Source of the DNA: Actinomycetota bacterium
Lineage (GTDB): Bacteria; Actinomycetota; Thermoleophilia; Gaiellales; Gaiellaceae
Reading direction: 5' to 3'
Length of the DNA: 11,114 bases
Assembly (NCBI GenBank): GCA_016870235.1
Contig: VGCB01000031.1
Location: forward strand, 1 to 11,114
Shown here: positions 1-6,000 of the stretch, one piece after another
Position numbering within the stretch: the first letter of the stretch is position 1
Layout of the letters: each line of letters opens with the position of its first letter
Notes under the pieces: generated by a model
Seen by the model: only the letters and a program-made list of their open reading frames with translations
Told to the model about the DNA's origin: nothing
The model's database searches: none
Position numbers and translations under genes: made by a program

Positions 1-161
1 AACGCTTACGGAATTGGGAGATCACTCTCTCAGGTGAGGCCGAATCGATCGCGACACGTAATCGTGTGAAGGGCGTCACGCTCAGCGTCGCGACGACGCG
101 ATCTCAGGCGAGCGCGGTCGCGATCGCCACGACCGTTTCGTAGCACGGCAAGGGGGATGGG
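1..161. other. Upstream region of the carrier-protein gene, no clear gene
   Basis: This stretch is less GC-rich at its left end than the rest of the window. One frame is open from the window edge to a TAG at 141-143 (about 45 codons), but its predicted residues match no family I recognise and its third positions are less GC-biased than those of neighbouring genes, so I do not call a gene. A short perfect inverted repeat, ACACG-TAAT-CGTGT, lies at 54-67 and could be an operator or a small hairpin. The region probably holds the promoter of the downstream carrier-protein gene, but no convincing -35/-10 pair is visible. Confidence 0.4.
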
Positions 162-410
162 ATGGAAGACAGGATCAGGAAGACGATTCAGCAGTATGCG
201 AAGCTCGCGGTCGACGCGTCCGCGCTCGGAGAGCATGACGACCTGTATCAGGCCGGAATGACCTCGCACGCGAGCGTCAGCCTCATGCTCGGGCTCGAGA
301 ACGAGTTCGACGTGGAGTTCCCTGACCGCATGCTGACGCGGCGGGTGTTCGAGAGCATCAACTCGATTCGCGAGGCGCTTCTCGAGCTCGCGCACGAGCA
401 GGCCGCATGA
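162..410 (+). CDS. Acyl carrier protein-type carrier protein (possibly partner of an amino acid:carrier-protein ligase)
   Basis: Small acidic carrier protein of 82 residues, the usual ACP length. The phosphopantetheine attachment serine is most likely S35 in the motif GMTSHASV (residues 32-39), which replaces the common GxDSLxxV. It is followed by the helix-II pattern MLGLENEFDVEFPD and by LTRRVFESI. This wording (G-M/L-TS-H/F-A-S/T-V, EFPD, L.R..FESI) resembles, from memory, stand-alone carrier proteins that work with aminoacyl-tRNA-synthetase-like amino acid:[carrier protein] ligases and an acyl-CoA dehydrogenase, rather than the fatty-acid synthesis ACP. The ATG is preceded by AAGGGGG at 150-156, 5 nt away. 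The stop overlaps the next ATG as ATGA (407-410), so the next ORF is or was translationally coupled. Membership of the carrier-protein superfamily is firm; the specific pathway is inference, and no ligase gene is in the window. Confidence 0.85.
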   Translation: MEDRIRKTIQQYAKLAVDASALGEHDDLYQAGMTSHASVSLMLGLENEFDVEFPDRMLTRRVFESINSIREALLELAHEQAA

Positions 411-655
411 GGTACCCGGAGTCGGCCGTGACGGCCGAGACGAGCGACGAGCTGTTCCTCGCGGGCATGGCCGAGGCCGCGGCAGTCGCCGCGACCTGGG
501 CGCGGCGCCTTCTGGCGCGTCTGCGCGGACCATCGCGTCTCGACGCTCTTCACGGCGCCGACGGCGCTGCGGGCGATCCGGAAGGAGGACCCGGAGGGTC
601 GTCGCCTCGCGGGCCGCGACCTGGGCCCCCTGCGCGCGCTCTTCCTCGCCGGTGA
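407..655 (+). pseudogene. Truncated N-terminus of an acyl-CoA dehydrogenase-like gene running into foreign frame
   Basis: An ORF of 82 codons begins at an ATG that overlaps the carrier-protein stop. Only its first ~30 residues (MRYPESAVTAETSDELFLAG, then MAEAAAVAAT) look like a real protein start: they resemble the N-terminal helix of acyl-CoA dehydrogenases found beside stand-alone carrier proteins. After about codon 30 (near position 495) the residues become an Arg/Gly/Pro-rich string typical of out-of-frame high-GC coding DNA. At the same point another frame starts to read clearly as a propionyl-CoA synthetase. The ORF is therefore probably a broken gene whose remaining ~350 codons were lost at a deletion or recombination junction. 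The dehydrogenase identity rests on a short stretch and is tentative. Confidence 0.45.
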
Positions 656-1454
656 GCGCGCCGATCCGGATACGTACGCGTGGGCGAAGGGCCTTCTCGG
701 GGGCCGCCCGGTCGTGGATCACTGGTGGCAGACCGAGACTGGGTGGCCGATCGCCGCCAACTGCCTCGGCGTCGGGCCGATCCCCGAGCGGCCCGGCTCA
801 CCGGGGCGTCCGGTGCCCGGGTACGACGTCCGGATCCTGGGCGCGGACGGAGGTGAGCTCGGGGCCGGGGTCGACGGCGCGATCGCGATCAGGCTGCCGC
901 TGCCGCCGGGGACGCTGCAGACGCTCTGGGGCGCCGACGAACGCTTCGTCGAGTCGTACATGCGCGAGCACGAGGGCTTCTACACGACCGGCGACGGTGG
1001 CCGCATCGACGAGGACGGCTACCTCCATGTGATGGGCCGGGTGGACGACGTCATCAACGTCGCCGGACACCGGCTCTCGACCGGAGCGATGGAGCAGGTG
1101 GTAGCGGCGCACCCCGACGTCGCCGAGTGCGCGGTGATCGGCGTCCCCGACGAGCTCAGGGGCCAGGTGCCGCTCGGGCTCGTCGTGCTGAAGGCCGGAG
1201 CGGAGCGCGACCCGTCGGCCCTCGAGGCCGAGCTCGTCGCCGCGGTCAGGGAGGAGATCGGCGCCTTCGCCTGCTTCCGCACCGCGCGCGTGGTCGAGCG
1301 CCTCCCGAAGACGCGATCCGGCAAGATCCTCCGCGCGACCATGCGCGACCTCGCGTCGGGGCGCGACCCTGCGGCCCCACCGACGATCGACGACCCGGCG
1401 GCCCTGGACGAGATCCGGGATGTGCTCGCGCCCGTGCGCGCAGGCTCGGGCTGA
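495..1454 (+). pseudogene. prpE: C-terminal half of a propionyl-CoA synthetase-like (acyl-CoA ligase) gene, 5'-truncated
   Basis: From about 495 the frame ending at the TGA at 1452-1454 reads as the second half of an adenylate-forming acyl-CoA synthetase of the PrpE/acetyl-CoA synthetase group. Visible in order: GAFWRV, LFTAPTALRAIRKEDPEG, LFLAGERADP, the A5 motif DHWWQTETGW, TGDGG, the hinge region GRVDDVINVAGHRLSTGAME, and LPKTRSGKILR, whose second lysine (of SGK) is the catalytic/acylatable one. The frame is closed by a TGA at 429-431. Between it and a GTG at 714 there is no ATG, GTG or TTG, although homology begins about 70 codons before that GTG. The first ~300 residues of a normal ~630-residue enzyme, including the P-loop, are absent. 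The 246-codon ORF from GTG 714 could still be translated but could not form the whole adenylation domain. It is best read as a remnant. Confidence 0.75.
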
Positions 1455-1566
1455 CGTCGATCCCCGGGCCGCGCCCGCGCCACGCCGCACGGGACGAAGC
1501 TGCAGTGCCGTGTGAAACCGGAGCACTTTCGCAACACTCCGCGACAGACACGCAACTTCTTTCGCG

Positions 1567-1573
1567 TTAGGCT
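1567..1573 (+). promoter_or_regulatory. Candidate -10 box upstream of a structured region
   Basis: TTAGGCT fits the TANNNT pattern of actinobacterial housekeeping -10 boxes. An ATG (1580) lies 6 nt past it, so a transcript would start at or next to that codon. No convincing -35 is seen; CGACAG at 1542-1547 is spaced too far (20 bp). The box resembles TTAGACT upstream of the cytochrome gene at 9013-9019. Low confidence. Confidence 0.3.
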
Positions 1574-1587
1574 CAAGCCATGGGGAG

Positions 1588-1651
1588 GAGGCCGGTGGCC
1601 CAGGGACAGTGTCCGAACGGGACAGGTCCTGCTCCGGCGAGCCGGCGCCTC
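1588..1651 (+). ncRNA. Possible structured RNA: long imperfect hairpin
   Basis: Three nested pairings can be drawn on the plus strand: outer GAGGCCGG (1588-1595) with CCGGcgCCTC (1642-1651), middle CAGGgAC (1601-1607) with GTCCTG (1626-1631), and inner TGTCC (1610-1614) with GGACA (1620-1624) around a GAACG loop. It starts just after a -10-like box and no protein gene follows, so a small RNA is possible. High GC content makes chance pairing easy, and I do not recognise a known RNA family. Confidence 0.2.
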
Positions 1652-1713
1652 TGATCGAGAGTGCACCTGATCGAGTGACCGCCGCGGCCGCCGCCCCGTC
1701 CGCCGGCTGAGCC

Positions 1714-1745
1714 CCTTCGACGATCCGGTCCTTCGACGATCCGGT
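1714..1745. repeat. 16-bp tandem direct repeat, two copies
   Basis: The unit CCTTCGACGATCCGGT occurs twice, head to tail and without mismatch, at 1714-1729 and 1730-1745. It lies 23 bp beyond the sufD stop, in the gap between convergent genes. It could be a recent slippage product or a protein-binding site. Confidence 0.9.
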
Positions 1746-1746
1746 C

Positions 1747-1764
1747 CGGGCCGCCGCCAGCCCG
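1747..1764 (-). terminator. Weak terminator-like hairpin after sufD
   Basis: CGGGC (1747-1751) pairs with GCCCG (1760-1764) around an 8-nt loop, starting 3 nt past the sufD stop on the minus strand. The stem has only 5 bp and no U-tract follows, so it is a weak candidate for ending the suf operon transcript. Confidence 0.25.
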
Positions 1765-1767
1765 CCT

Positions 1768-2931
1768 CTACGCCTCGGGAATCCGGGCCTCGAGCGTCGC
1801 CGCGAGCGCGTCGCGCACGGGCTCGAGCTCGATCCGGTCGAGCACGTCCTGGAAGAACCCGCGGACGATCAGCCGCTCGGCCACCGCCCGCGGCAGGCCG
1901 CGCGCCATCAGGTAGAAGAGCTGCTCGCGATCGACCGGCGACAGCGTCGCGCCGTGCGTGCAGCGGACGTCGTTCGCGAGGATCTCGAGCCCGGGGATGG
2001 AGTTCGCAACCGCGGTCTTCGCGAGCAGGAGGTTGCGGTTCTCCTGGTACGCGTTCGTCTTCTGGGCGCCCTCCTCGACCCGGATCATCCCGCGCCAGAC
2101 GGCGCGCGCCCGATCGCGCAGCGCGCCCTTGAACGCGAAGTCCGAGGTCGTGTCCGGCGCGCCGTGCAGCTGGTAGGTGTCGTAATCGAGGTGCTGGCTG
2201 CCGTCGGCGAAGTACGCACCGGTGACACGCGAGGTGGCGCCGCGACCGGCGAGGTCGTTCTGGATCCATGCCTTGCCGCGGGCAGAGCCGAAGCCGCCGG
2301 CAACCCAGTCGAGCTCGGCGTCGCGATCGACGCGCGCGTGGCTCGAGGCGAAGTACCAGCTTCCGCGCGAGAGGTTCTGCAGCGACACGAACTCGACCTT
2401 GGCGCCCGCGCCGACGACGATCTCGGCGACGGCGTTGACGTAGCCCTCGAGCTCCGGCGAGGCCGACGTCAGCTCCTCGACCACGGAGAACCGGCTTCCG
2501 GGCTCGGCGACGACGAGCAGCCGCCAGAAGAGCGAGCCGCCCTCGGTCGTGTTCGTGGCCCGGACGTAGATCGGCTTCTCGATCACGACGTCGCGGGGGA
2601 CGTGGACGAGCAGGCCGTTCTGCCACGACGCCGCGTTGTGTGCCCGCAGCTTGTCGTCCGGCTGGACGAGCGTCCCGAGCAGCGGGTGGTCGTCGGTCAG
2701 CGGCTCGACCCGGACGCCGGCCGGCGCCTCGTGGATCGTCAGCCCGGCCTCGCCGACCCAGATCGTCCCGGCCGTGTCGAGCTCGACCATCGAGCCGGTG
2801 TCCACGGCGACGTCGCCGGTCGCCGTCCACGCGTCCGGGTCGAAGCCGCGGAGGTCGGTGAACCGCCAGTGCTCCTCCGACGTCGTCGGCAACGCCAGCG
2901 CGCGATAGCGGTCGATCAGGTCAGCTCGCAT
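1768..2931 (-). CDS. sufD: Fe-S cluster assembly protein SufD
   Basis: SufD is the SufB paralogue in the SufBC2D scaffold, which builds Fe-S clusters in the cytoplasm. The protein has 387 residues, within the family range. The N-terminus has the typical LPTTSEEHWRFTDLRGFDPDAW. The body is beta-helix-like, and the C-terminal region carries LANDVRCTHGAT, SPVDREQLFYLMARGL and the final helical region. H326 in CTHGAT lies 61 residues from the end, matching the position of the E. coli SufD histidine (H360) implicated in cluster assembly. The start ATG (2929-2931) overlaps the stop of the VOC gene, which ends at 2921, by 11 bp, so the two are likely translationally coupled. It is the last gene of the operon in this window; no sufS or sufU follows. 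Confidence 0.95.
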   Translation of the reverse strand: MRADLIDRYRALALPTTSEEHWRFTDLRGFDPDAWTATGDVAVDTGSMVELDTAGTIWVGEAGLTIHEAPAGVRVEPLTDDHPLLGTLVQPDDKLRAHNAASWQNGLLVHVPRDVVIEKPIYVRATNTTEGGSLFWRLLVVAEPGSRFSVVEELTSASPELEGYVNAVAEIVVGAGAKVEFVSLQNLSRGSWYFASSHARVDRDAELDWVAGGFGSARGKAWIQNDLAGRGATSRVTGAYFADGSQHLDYDTYQLHGAPDTTSDFAFKGALRDRARAVWRGMIRVEEGAQKTNAYQENRNLLLAKTAVANSIPGLEILANDVRCTHGATLSPVDREQLFYLMARGLPRAVAERLIVRGFFQDVLDRIELEPVRDALAATLEARIPEA

Positions 2932-3295
2932 GTGGTGCGTACCTCCGGTGGAGCATCAGCGCGTTCCCGTCCGGGTCGCGGAAGAAGGCCATGTGACAGA
3001 CGCCGGTGTCGAAGACGTCGCCGTCGAAGACGACGCCCTTGCCCTCCGGCTCCGCGCGCGCCGCGTCGACGTCCGGGACGCGGAGCGCGATCGAGGCGGT
3101 GTGGGGCGCGGTGAACTCCTGACCGATGTTCGTCGGGTCGAGCAGGTAGAGGCTCAGGTTCTCACCCAGCTGGAACTCGGGCCAGGCACCCTCGCCCGGG
3201 AGCTCGTCGAGCCCGAGCGTCTCGCCGTAGAAGCGGCGCGAGCGCCCGATGTCGGTGACGGGCACCGACACGAAGTCCGTCCGCTCGACCCTCAT
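2921..3295 (-). CDS. VOC-fold (glyoxalase/bleomycin-resistance-like) protein inside the suf operon
   Basis: The 124-residue protein has the vicinal-oxygen-chelate pattern: VSVPVTDIGRSRRFYGETLGL at 9-29, a central strand LSLYLLDP, a second repeat HTASIALRVPDVDAARA from H65, and AFFRDPDGNALMLHRRY at 103-119. VOC enzymes usually hold a divalent metal with a His/Gln at the first strand and a Glu in the DPDGNxxELH motif. Here those positions appear to be F8 and M114, while H65 remains, so a classical glyoxalase-type metal centre is doubtful. The gene sits 24 bp after sufB and overlaps sufD by 11 bp, so it is co-transcribed with Fe-S assembly genes. A role in binding or in sulfur/iron handling is only a guess. 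Family assignment is good; function is unknown. Confidence 0.85.
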   Translation of the reverse strand: MRVERTDFVSVPVTDIGRSRRFYGETLGLDELPGEGAWPEFQLGENLSLYLLDPTNIGQEFTAPHTASIALRVPDVDAARAEPEGKGVVFDGDVFDTGVCHMAFFRDPDGNALMLHRRYAPHAS

Positions 3296-3319
3296 CTCTC
3301 GTTCGACGTCCCGCCGGCG

Positions 3320-4744
3320 CTAGCCGACGGAGCCCTCCATCTGCAGCTGGATCAGCCGGTTCATCTCGACCGCGTACTCGAGCGGCAGCTCCTTCGTGAT
3401 CGGCTCCACGAAGCCGGACACGATCATCCCGCTCGCCTCGCCCTCCGAGAGCCCGCGGCTCATCAGATAGAAGAGCTGCTCCTCGCCGATCTTGGAGACG
3501 GTCGCCTCGTGGCCGAGGTCGACGTCGTTCTCCTTGACGTCGATGTACGGGTAGGTGTCGGAGCGCGAGTCCTCGTCGAGGATGAGCGCGTCGCAGACGA
3601 CCTTGGACTTCGTCCCCGTCGCGCCCTTCCCGACCTCGAGCAGGCCGCGGTAGCCGCCGCGCCCGCCGTTCTTCGAGATCGACTTCGAGGTGATCACCGA
3701 CGTCGTGTTGGGCGCGACGTGGACGACCTTGCCGCCCGCGTCCTGGTGCTGGCCCTTGCCGGCAAACGCGATCGACAGCACCTCGCCGTGCGCACCCTCG
3801 CCCATCAGCCAGATGGCGGGGTACTTCATCGTCACCTTCGAGCCGAGGTTGCCGTCGACCCACTCCATCGTCGCGTTCTCATGCGCGACCGCGCGCTTCG
3901 TGACGAGGTTGTAGACGTTGTTCGACCAGTTCTGGATCGTCGTGTACCGGCACCGGCCACCCTTGTGGACGATGATCTCGACGACGGCCGAGTGCAGCGA
4001 GTCGGACGAGTAGATCGGCGCCGTGCAGCCCTCGACGTAGTGCACGTAGGCGTCCTCGTCGACGATGATCAGCGTCCGCTCGAACTGGCCCATGTTCTCC
4101 GCGTTGATGCGGAAGTACGCCTGCAGCGGCATCTCGATCCGCACGCCCTTCGGCACGTAGATGAAGGAGCCGCCAGACCACACCGCGGAGTTGAGCGCCG
4201 CGAACTTGTTGTCGTTCTGCGGGATCACCTTTGCGAAGTACTGCTGCACGAGCTCGGGGTGCTCGCGGAGGCCCGAGTCCATGTCGAGGAAGATGACGCC
4301 CTGCCGCTCGAGGTCCTCCTGGAGCTTGTGGTAGACGACCTCCGACTCGTACTGCGCGCCGACGCCGGCGAGGTACTTCTTCTCCGCCTCCGGGATCCCG
4401 AGGCGATCCCACGTGTCGAGGATCTCCGCCGGCAGGTCCTCCCACTTGTCGGCCTGCTTCTCGGTCGGCTTCAGGTAGTAGTGGATGTTGTCGAAGTCGA
4501 TGCCGGAGAGGTCGGCGCCCCAGCTCGGCATCGGCCGCGCGTGGAAGAAGTCGAGGCTCTCGTGACGGAACCGGCGCATCCAGTCGGGCTCCGCCTTGTG
4601 GTCGGAGATGACGTCGATCAGCTCGTGCGAGAGCCCCTTCGGCGCCTTGTAGATCGGCGAGTCGTCGACGTGCCAGCCGTAGTCGTACTCGGCGCGGATC
4701 TCGCGGATGATCTCGTTCTCGTCCCTGGTCTCGATCTCGCTCAT
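3320..4744 (-). CDS. sufB: Fe-S cluster assembly protein SufB
   Basis: SufB is the scaffold subunit that accepts sulfur and assembles Fe-S clusters in the SufBC2D complex. At 474 residues it has the normal length. It shows the typical [17 protein letters not shown] N-terminus, [53 protein letters not shown], and the C-terminal [30 protein letters not shown] and LEGSVG-like end (MEGSVG). C384 (VVCDALIL) is 90 residues from the end, matching E. coli C405, and E413 in GHEAT matches E434; both have been linked to cluster formation. The ATG overlaps the sufC stop as ATGA (4741-4744) and has a good Shine-Dalgarno (GGGAGGAG, 4752-4759, 7 nt upstream). The key residues are all present, so it should be functional. 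Confidence 0.97.
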   Translation of the reverse strand: MSEIETRDENEIIREIRAEYDYGWHVDDSPIYKAPKGLSHELIDVISDHKAEPDWMRRFRHESLDFFHARPMPSWGADLSGIDFDNIHYYLKPTEKQADKWEDLPAEILDTWDRLGIPEAEKKYLAGVGAQYESEVVYHKLQEDLERQGVIFLDMDSGLREHPELVQQYFAKVIPQNDNKFAALNSAVWSGGSFIYVPKGVRIEMPLQAYFRINAENMGQFERTLIIVDEDAYVHYVEGCTAPIYSSDSLHSAVVEIIVHKGGRCRYTTIQNWSNNVYNLVTKRAVAHENATMEWVDGNLGSKVTMKYPAIWLMGEGAHGEVLSIAFAGKGQHQDAGGKVVHVAPNTTSVITSKSISKNGGRGGYRGLLEVGKGATGTKSKVVCDALILDEDSRSDTYPYIDVKENDVDLGHEATVSKIGEEQLFYLMSRGLSEGEASGMIVSGFVEPITKELPLEYAVEMNRLIQLQMEGSVG

Positions 4745-5535
4745 GACTCGTCTCCTCCCGACTCGCTCGCGACGCCGGCCGGGATGAAGGGGTCGTAGCC
4801 CTTCTCCTCGAGCTCGAGCGCGAGCTCCGGGCCGCCCGAGGCGACGATCCGACCGTCGGCGAACACGTGCACGTGGTCCGGCTGGATGTAGTTGAGGATC
4901 CGCTGGTAGTGCGTGATCACGACCGCGCCCATCGTGGAGCCCACCAGCTCGTTGACGCCGCCGGCGACCACACGCAGCGCGTCGATGTCGAGGCCGGAGT
5001 CGGTCTCGTCGAGGATCGCGATCCGCGGCTTCAACATCGCCATCTGCAGGATCTCGACGCGCTTCTTCTCGCCCCCCGAGAAGCCGTCGTTCAGGTAGCG
5101 CTGGGCCAGCTCGCGCGGCACCTTCAGCTGCTCCATCGCGGCCAGGAGCTCGGTACGGAACTCCTTGACCGGGATCGGGTCGTCCTCGCCGCCGTTGGCC
5201 GCCTTGCGCTTCGCGTTGATCGCACTGCGCAGGAAGCTCGTCACGGTCACGCCGGGGATCGCGTGCGGGTACTGGAAGGCGAGGAAGAGGCCGCGGCGCG
5301 CCCGCTCGTCCGCCTCCTCGTCGACGAGGCTCTCACCGTCGAGGAGGATCTCCCCGTCGGTGACCTCGTAGGCCGGATGCCCCATCAGCGCATACGCGAG
5401 GGTCGACTTCCCCGAGCCGTTCGGGCCCATGATCGCGTGCTTCTCGTTTAGGTCGACGGCGAGATCGACGCCCTTGACGATCTCGGTGCCGTCCTCGAGG
5501 GCGACGTGCAGGTTTCTCAGCTCGAGCAGTGCCAC
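4741..5535 (-). CDS. sufC: Fe-S cluster assembly ATPase SufC
   Basis: SufC is the ABC-type ATPase that drives conformational change of SufB-SufD; it is cytoplasmic and not a transporter. Numbered from the GTG at 5533-5535 (264 residues): Walker [10 protein letters not shown] at 37-45, Q-loop FQYP with Q88, signature FSGGEKKR at 152-159, Walker B IAILDE followed by the SufC-typical [10 protein letters not shown] at 172-185, and the H-switch THYQRI with H209. I prefer this GTG because AAGGGA (5544-5549) lies 8 nt upstream and the protein then starts [10 protein letters not shown], as in the family. A GTG at 5560-5562 would add nine residues but has no ribosome-binding site. It is the first gene of the minus-strand operon and overlaps sufB by 4 bp. 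No SufR-type regulator gene is adjacent. Confidence 0.95.
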   Translation of the reverse strand: MALLELRNLHVALEDGTEIVKGVDLAVDLNEKHAIMGPNGSGKSTLAYALMGHPAYEVTDGEILLDGESLVDEEADERARRGLFLAFQYPHAIPGVTVTSFLRSAINAKRKAANGGEDDPIPVKEFRTELLAAMEQLKVPRELAQRYLNDGFSGGEKKRVEILQMAMLKPRIAILDETDSGLDIDALRVVAGGVNELVGSTMGAVVITHYQRILNYIQPDHVHVFADGRIVASGGPELALELEEKGYDPFIPAGVASESGGDES

Positions 5536-5645
5536 TTCGTTCGTCCCTTCGCGTGTGCTCACCTAGTGGTCGGGCCGTGCAGGGGAGGAGCGGGGGCCCC
5601 TCGGGCGCCGGCCCGGCGTCGCCCCCTGGATGCTATTCCCGGTGA

Positions 5646-5671
5646 ACGGTGGATTTACTCGATCATACCGT
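5646..5671. promoter_or_regulatory. Imperfect dyad over the candidate sufC -10 box
   Basis: The arms ACGGTgGAT and ATCatACCGT are separated by TTACTCG; 8 of the arm bases pair with offsets. It overlaps TATGAT on the minus strand. The position suits an iron or Fe-S responsive operator, but the sequence matches no IscR or SufR consensus I can recall. Low confidence. Confidence 0.25.
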
Positions 5672-5724
5672 GCCGCGTGCCGCGCGGGCGCAGCGCCTGT
5701 CCAGGGAAGCGGTCGTCATCCTGC

Positions 5725-5730
5725 TATCGT
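5725..5730 (+). promoter_or_regulatory. Candidate -10 box of tatA
   Basis: TATCGT lies 6 nt before the tatA ATG (5737), and no Shine-Dalgarno is visible in that gap. If it is used, the mRNA would be leaderless or nearly so. No good -35 is seen. Confidence 0.3.
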
Positions 5731-5736
5731 CTTTCC

Positions 5737-5967
5737 ATGCCTTTCGGAATCGGCATCTGGGAGCTCCTCATCCTGCTGCTCGTCCTGCTGCTCGTCTTCG
5801 GCCCCAAGCGGCTGCCGGAGATGGGTCGGCAGCTCGGCCGCGGCATGCGGGAGTTCAAGGACTCGGTCACGGGCAAGGACCACCCCGACGACGACGACCG
5901 CGCGGAGCTTCCCGCCGCGGCGGCGACCTCGGACGTCCCGGCCCGCGAGCGCGAGACGCTTTCCTAG
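5737..5967 (+). CDS. tatA: Twin-arginine translocase subunit TatA
   Basis: TatA is the small membrane protein that forms the Tat translocation site together with TatC. The 76-residue product starts MPFGIGIWELLILLLVLLLV (one short transmembrane helix, about 5-21), followed by the FGPKRLPEMG hinge, the amphipathic helix GRQLGRGMREFKDSV and an acidic, poorly structured tail beginning HPDDDD. The open frame continues upstream for 77 codons, but ATG 5737 gives the exact family N-terminus and lies just after a -10-like box. tatC follows 33 bp downstream. No separate tatB is in the window, so this TatA may serve both roles or tatB may be elsewhere. Confidence 0.95.
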   Translation: MPFGIGIWELLILLLVLLLVFGPKRLPEMGRQLGRGMREFKDSVTGKDHPDDDDRAELPAAAATSDVPARERETLS

Positions 5968-6000
5968 ACCCGCCACGCCCCTGAGAACCCGCGTGCCGCC

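Larger units (their letters stand above)
1455..1767. other. Non-coding gap between convergent genes
   Basis: About 310 bp without a credible protein gene lie between the ligase remnant (plus) and sufD (minus). The gap contains a short hairpin after the ligase stop (CGGGC-CGC-GCCCG, 1465-1477), a -10-like box TTAGGCT (1567-1573), a long imperfect hairpin (1588-1651), a 9-bp direct repeat CTGATCGAG (1651-1659 and 1667-1675) and a 16-bp tandem repeat (1714-1745). A 24-codon ORF from ATG 1580 is possible but has no independent support. Confidence 0.6.
5536..5736. promoter_or_regulatory. Divergent promoter region between sufC and tatA
   Basis: These 201 bp separate the suf operon (minus) from tatA (plus) and must contain both promoters. 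For sufC, TATGAT on the minus strand (plus-strand ATCATA, 5662-5667) is a good -10-like box without a clear -35. It lies inside an imperfect dyad with arms ACGGT (5646-5650) and ACCGT (5667-5671), with GAT/ATC further in, so a repressor could cover it. For tatA, TATCGT (5725-5730) ends 6 nt before the start codon. The left part is a GC-rich leader of the sufC transcript. Confidence 0.45.

Noticed and set aside
3..143. Open frame of about 45 codons running in from the window edge to TAG 141
   Set aside because: No recognisable family, weaker third-position GC than real genes here, and too short to judge.
1580..1654. 24-codon ORF starting MGRRPVAQGQ just after a -10-like box
   Set aside because: Too short and without homology; the same bases fold into a hairpin. 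Mentioned only as an alternative reading.
1580..1700. Possible SRP RNA, tRNA or known riboswitch in the convergent gap
   Set aside because: No SRP GGAA-type apical motif, no T-loop GTTCGA with acceptor stem, and no riboswitch core that I recognise.
1714..1745. CRISPR array
   Set aside because: Only two head-to-tail copies with no spacer between them; this is a simple tandem repeat.
1019..2830. Long minus-strand open frame opposite the ligase remnant and overlapping sufD
   Set aside because: Low-complexity Arg/Ala-rich translation and conflict with two well-recognised genes; a GC-bias shadow.
2930..4798. Long open frame on the plus strand (over 600 codons) opposite sufB and sufD
   Set aside because: Arg/Val/Asp/Leu-rich antisense shadow of strongly GC-biased sufB, VOC and sufD genes; no family features.
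5506..5736. N-terminal extension of tatA by 77 codons
   Set aside because: The extension overlaps the start of sufC and lacks any conserved sequence; ATG 5737 gives the exact TatA start.
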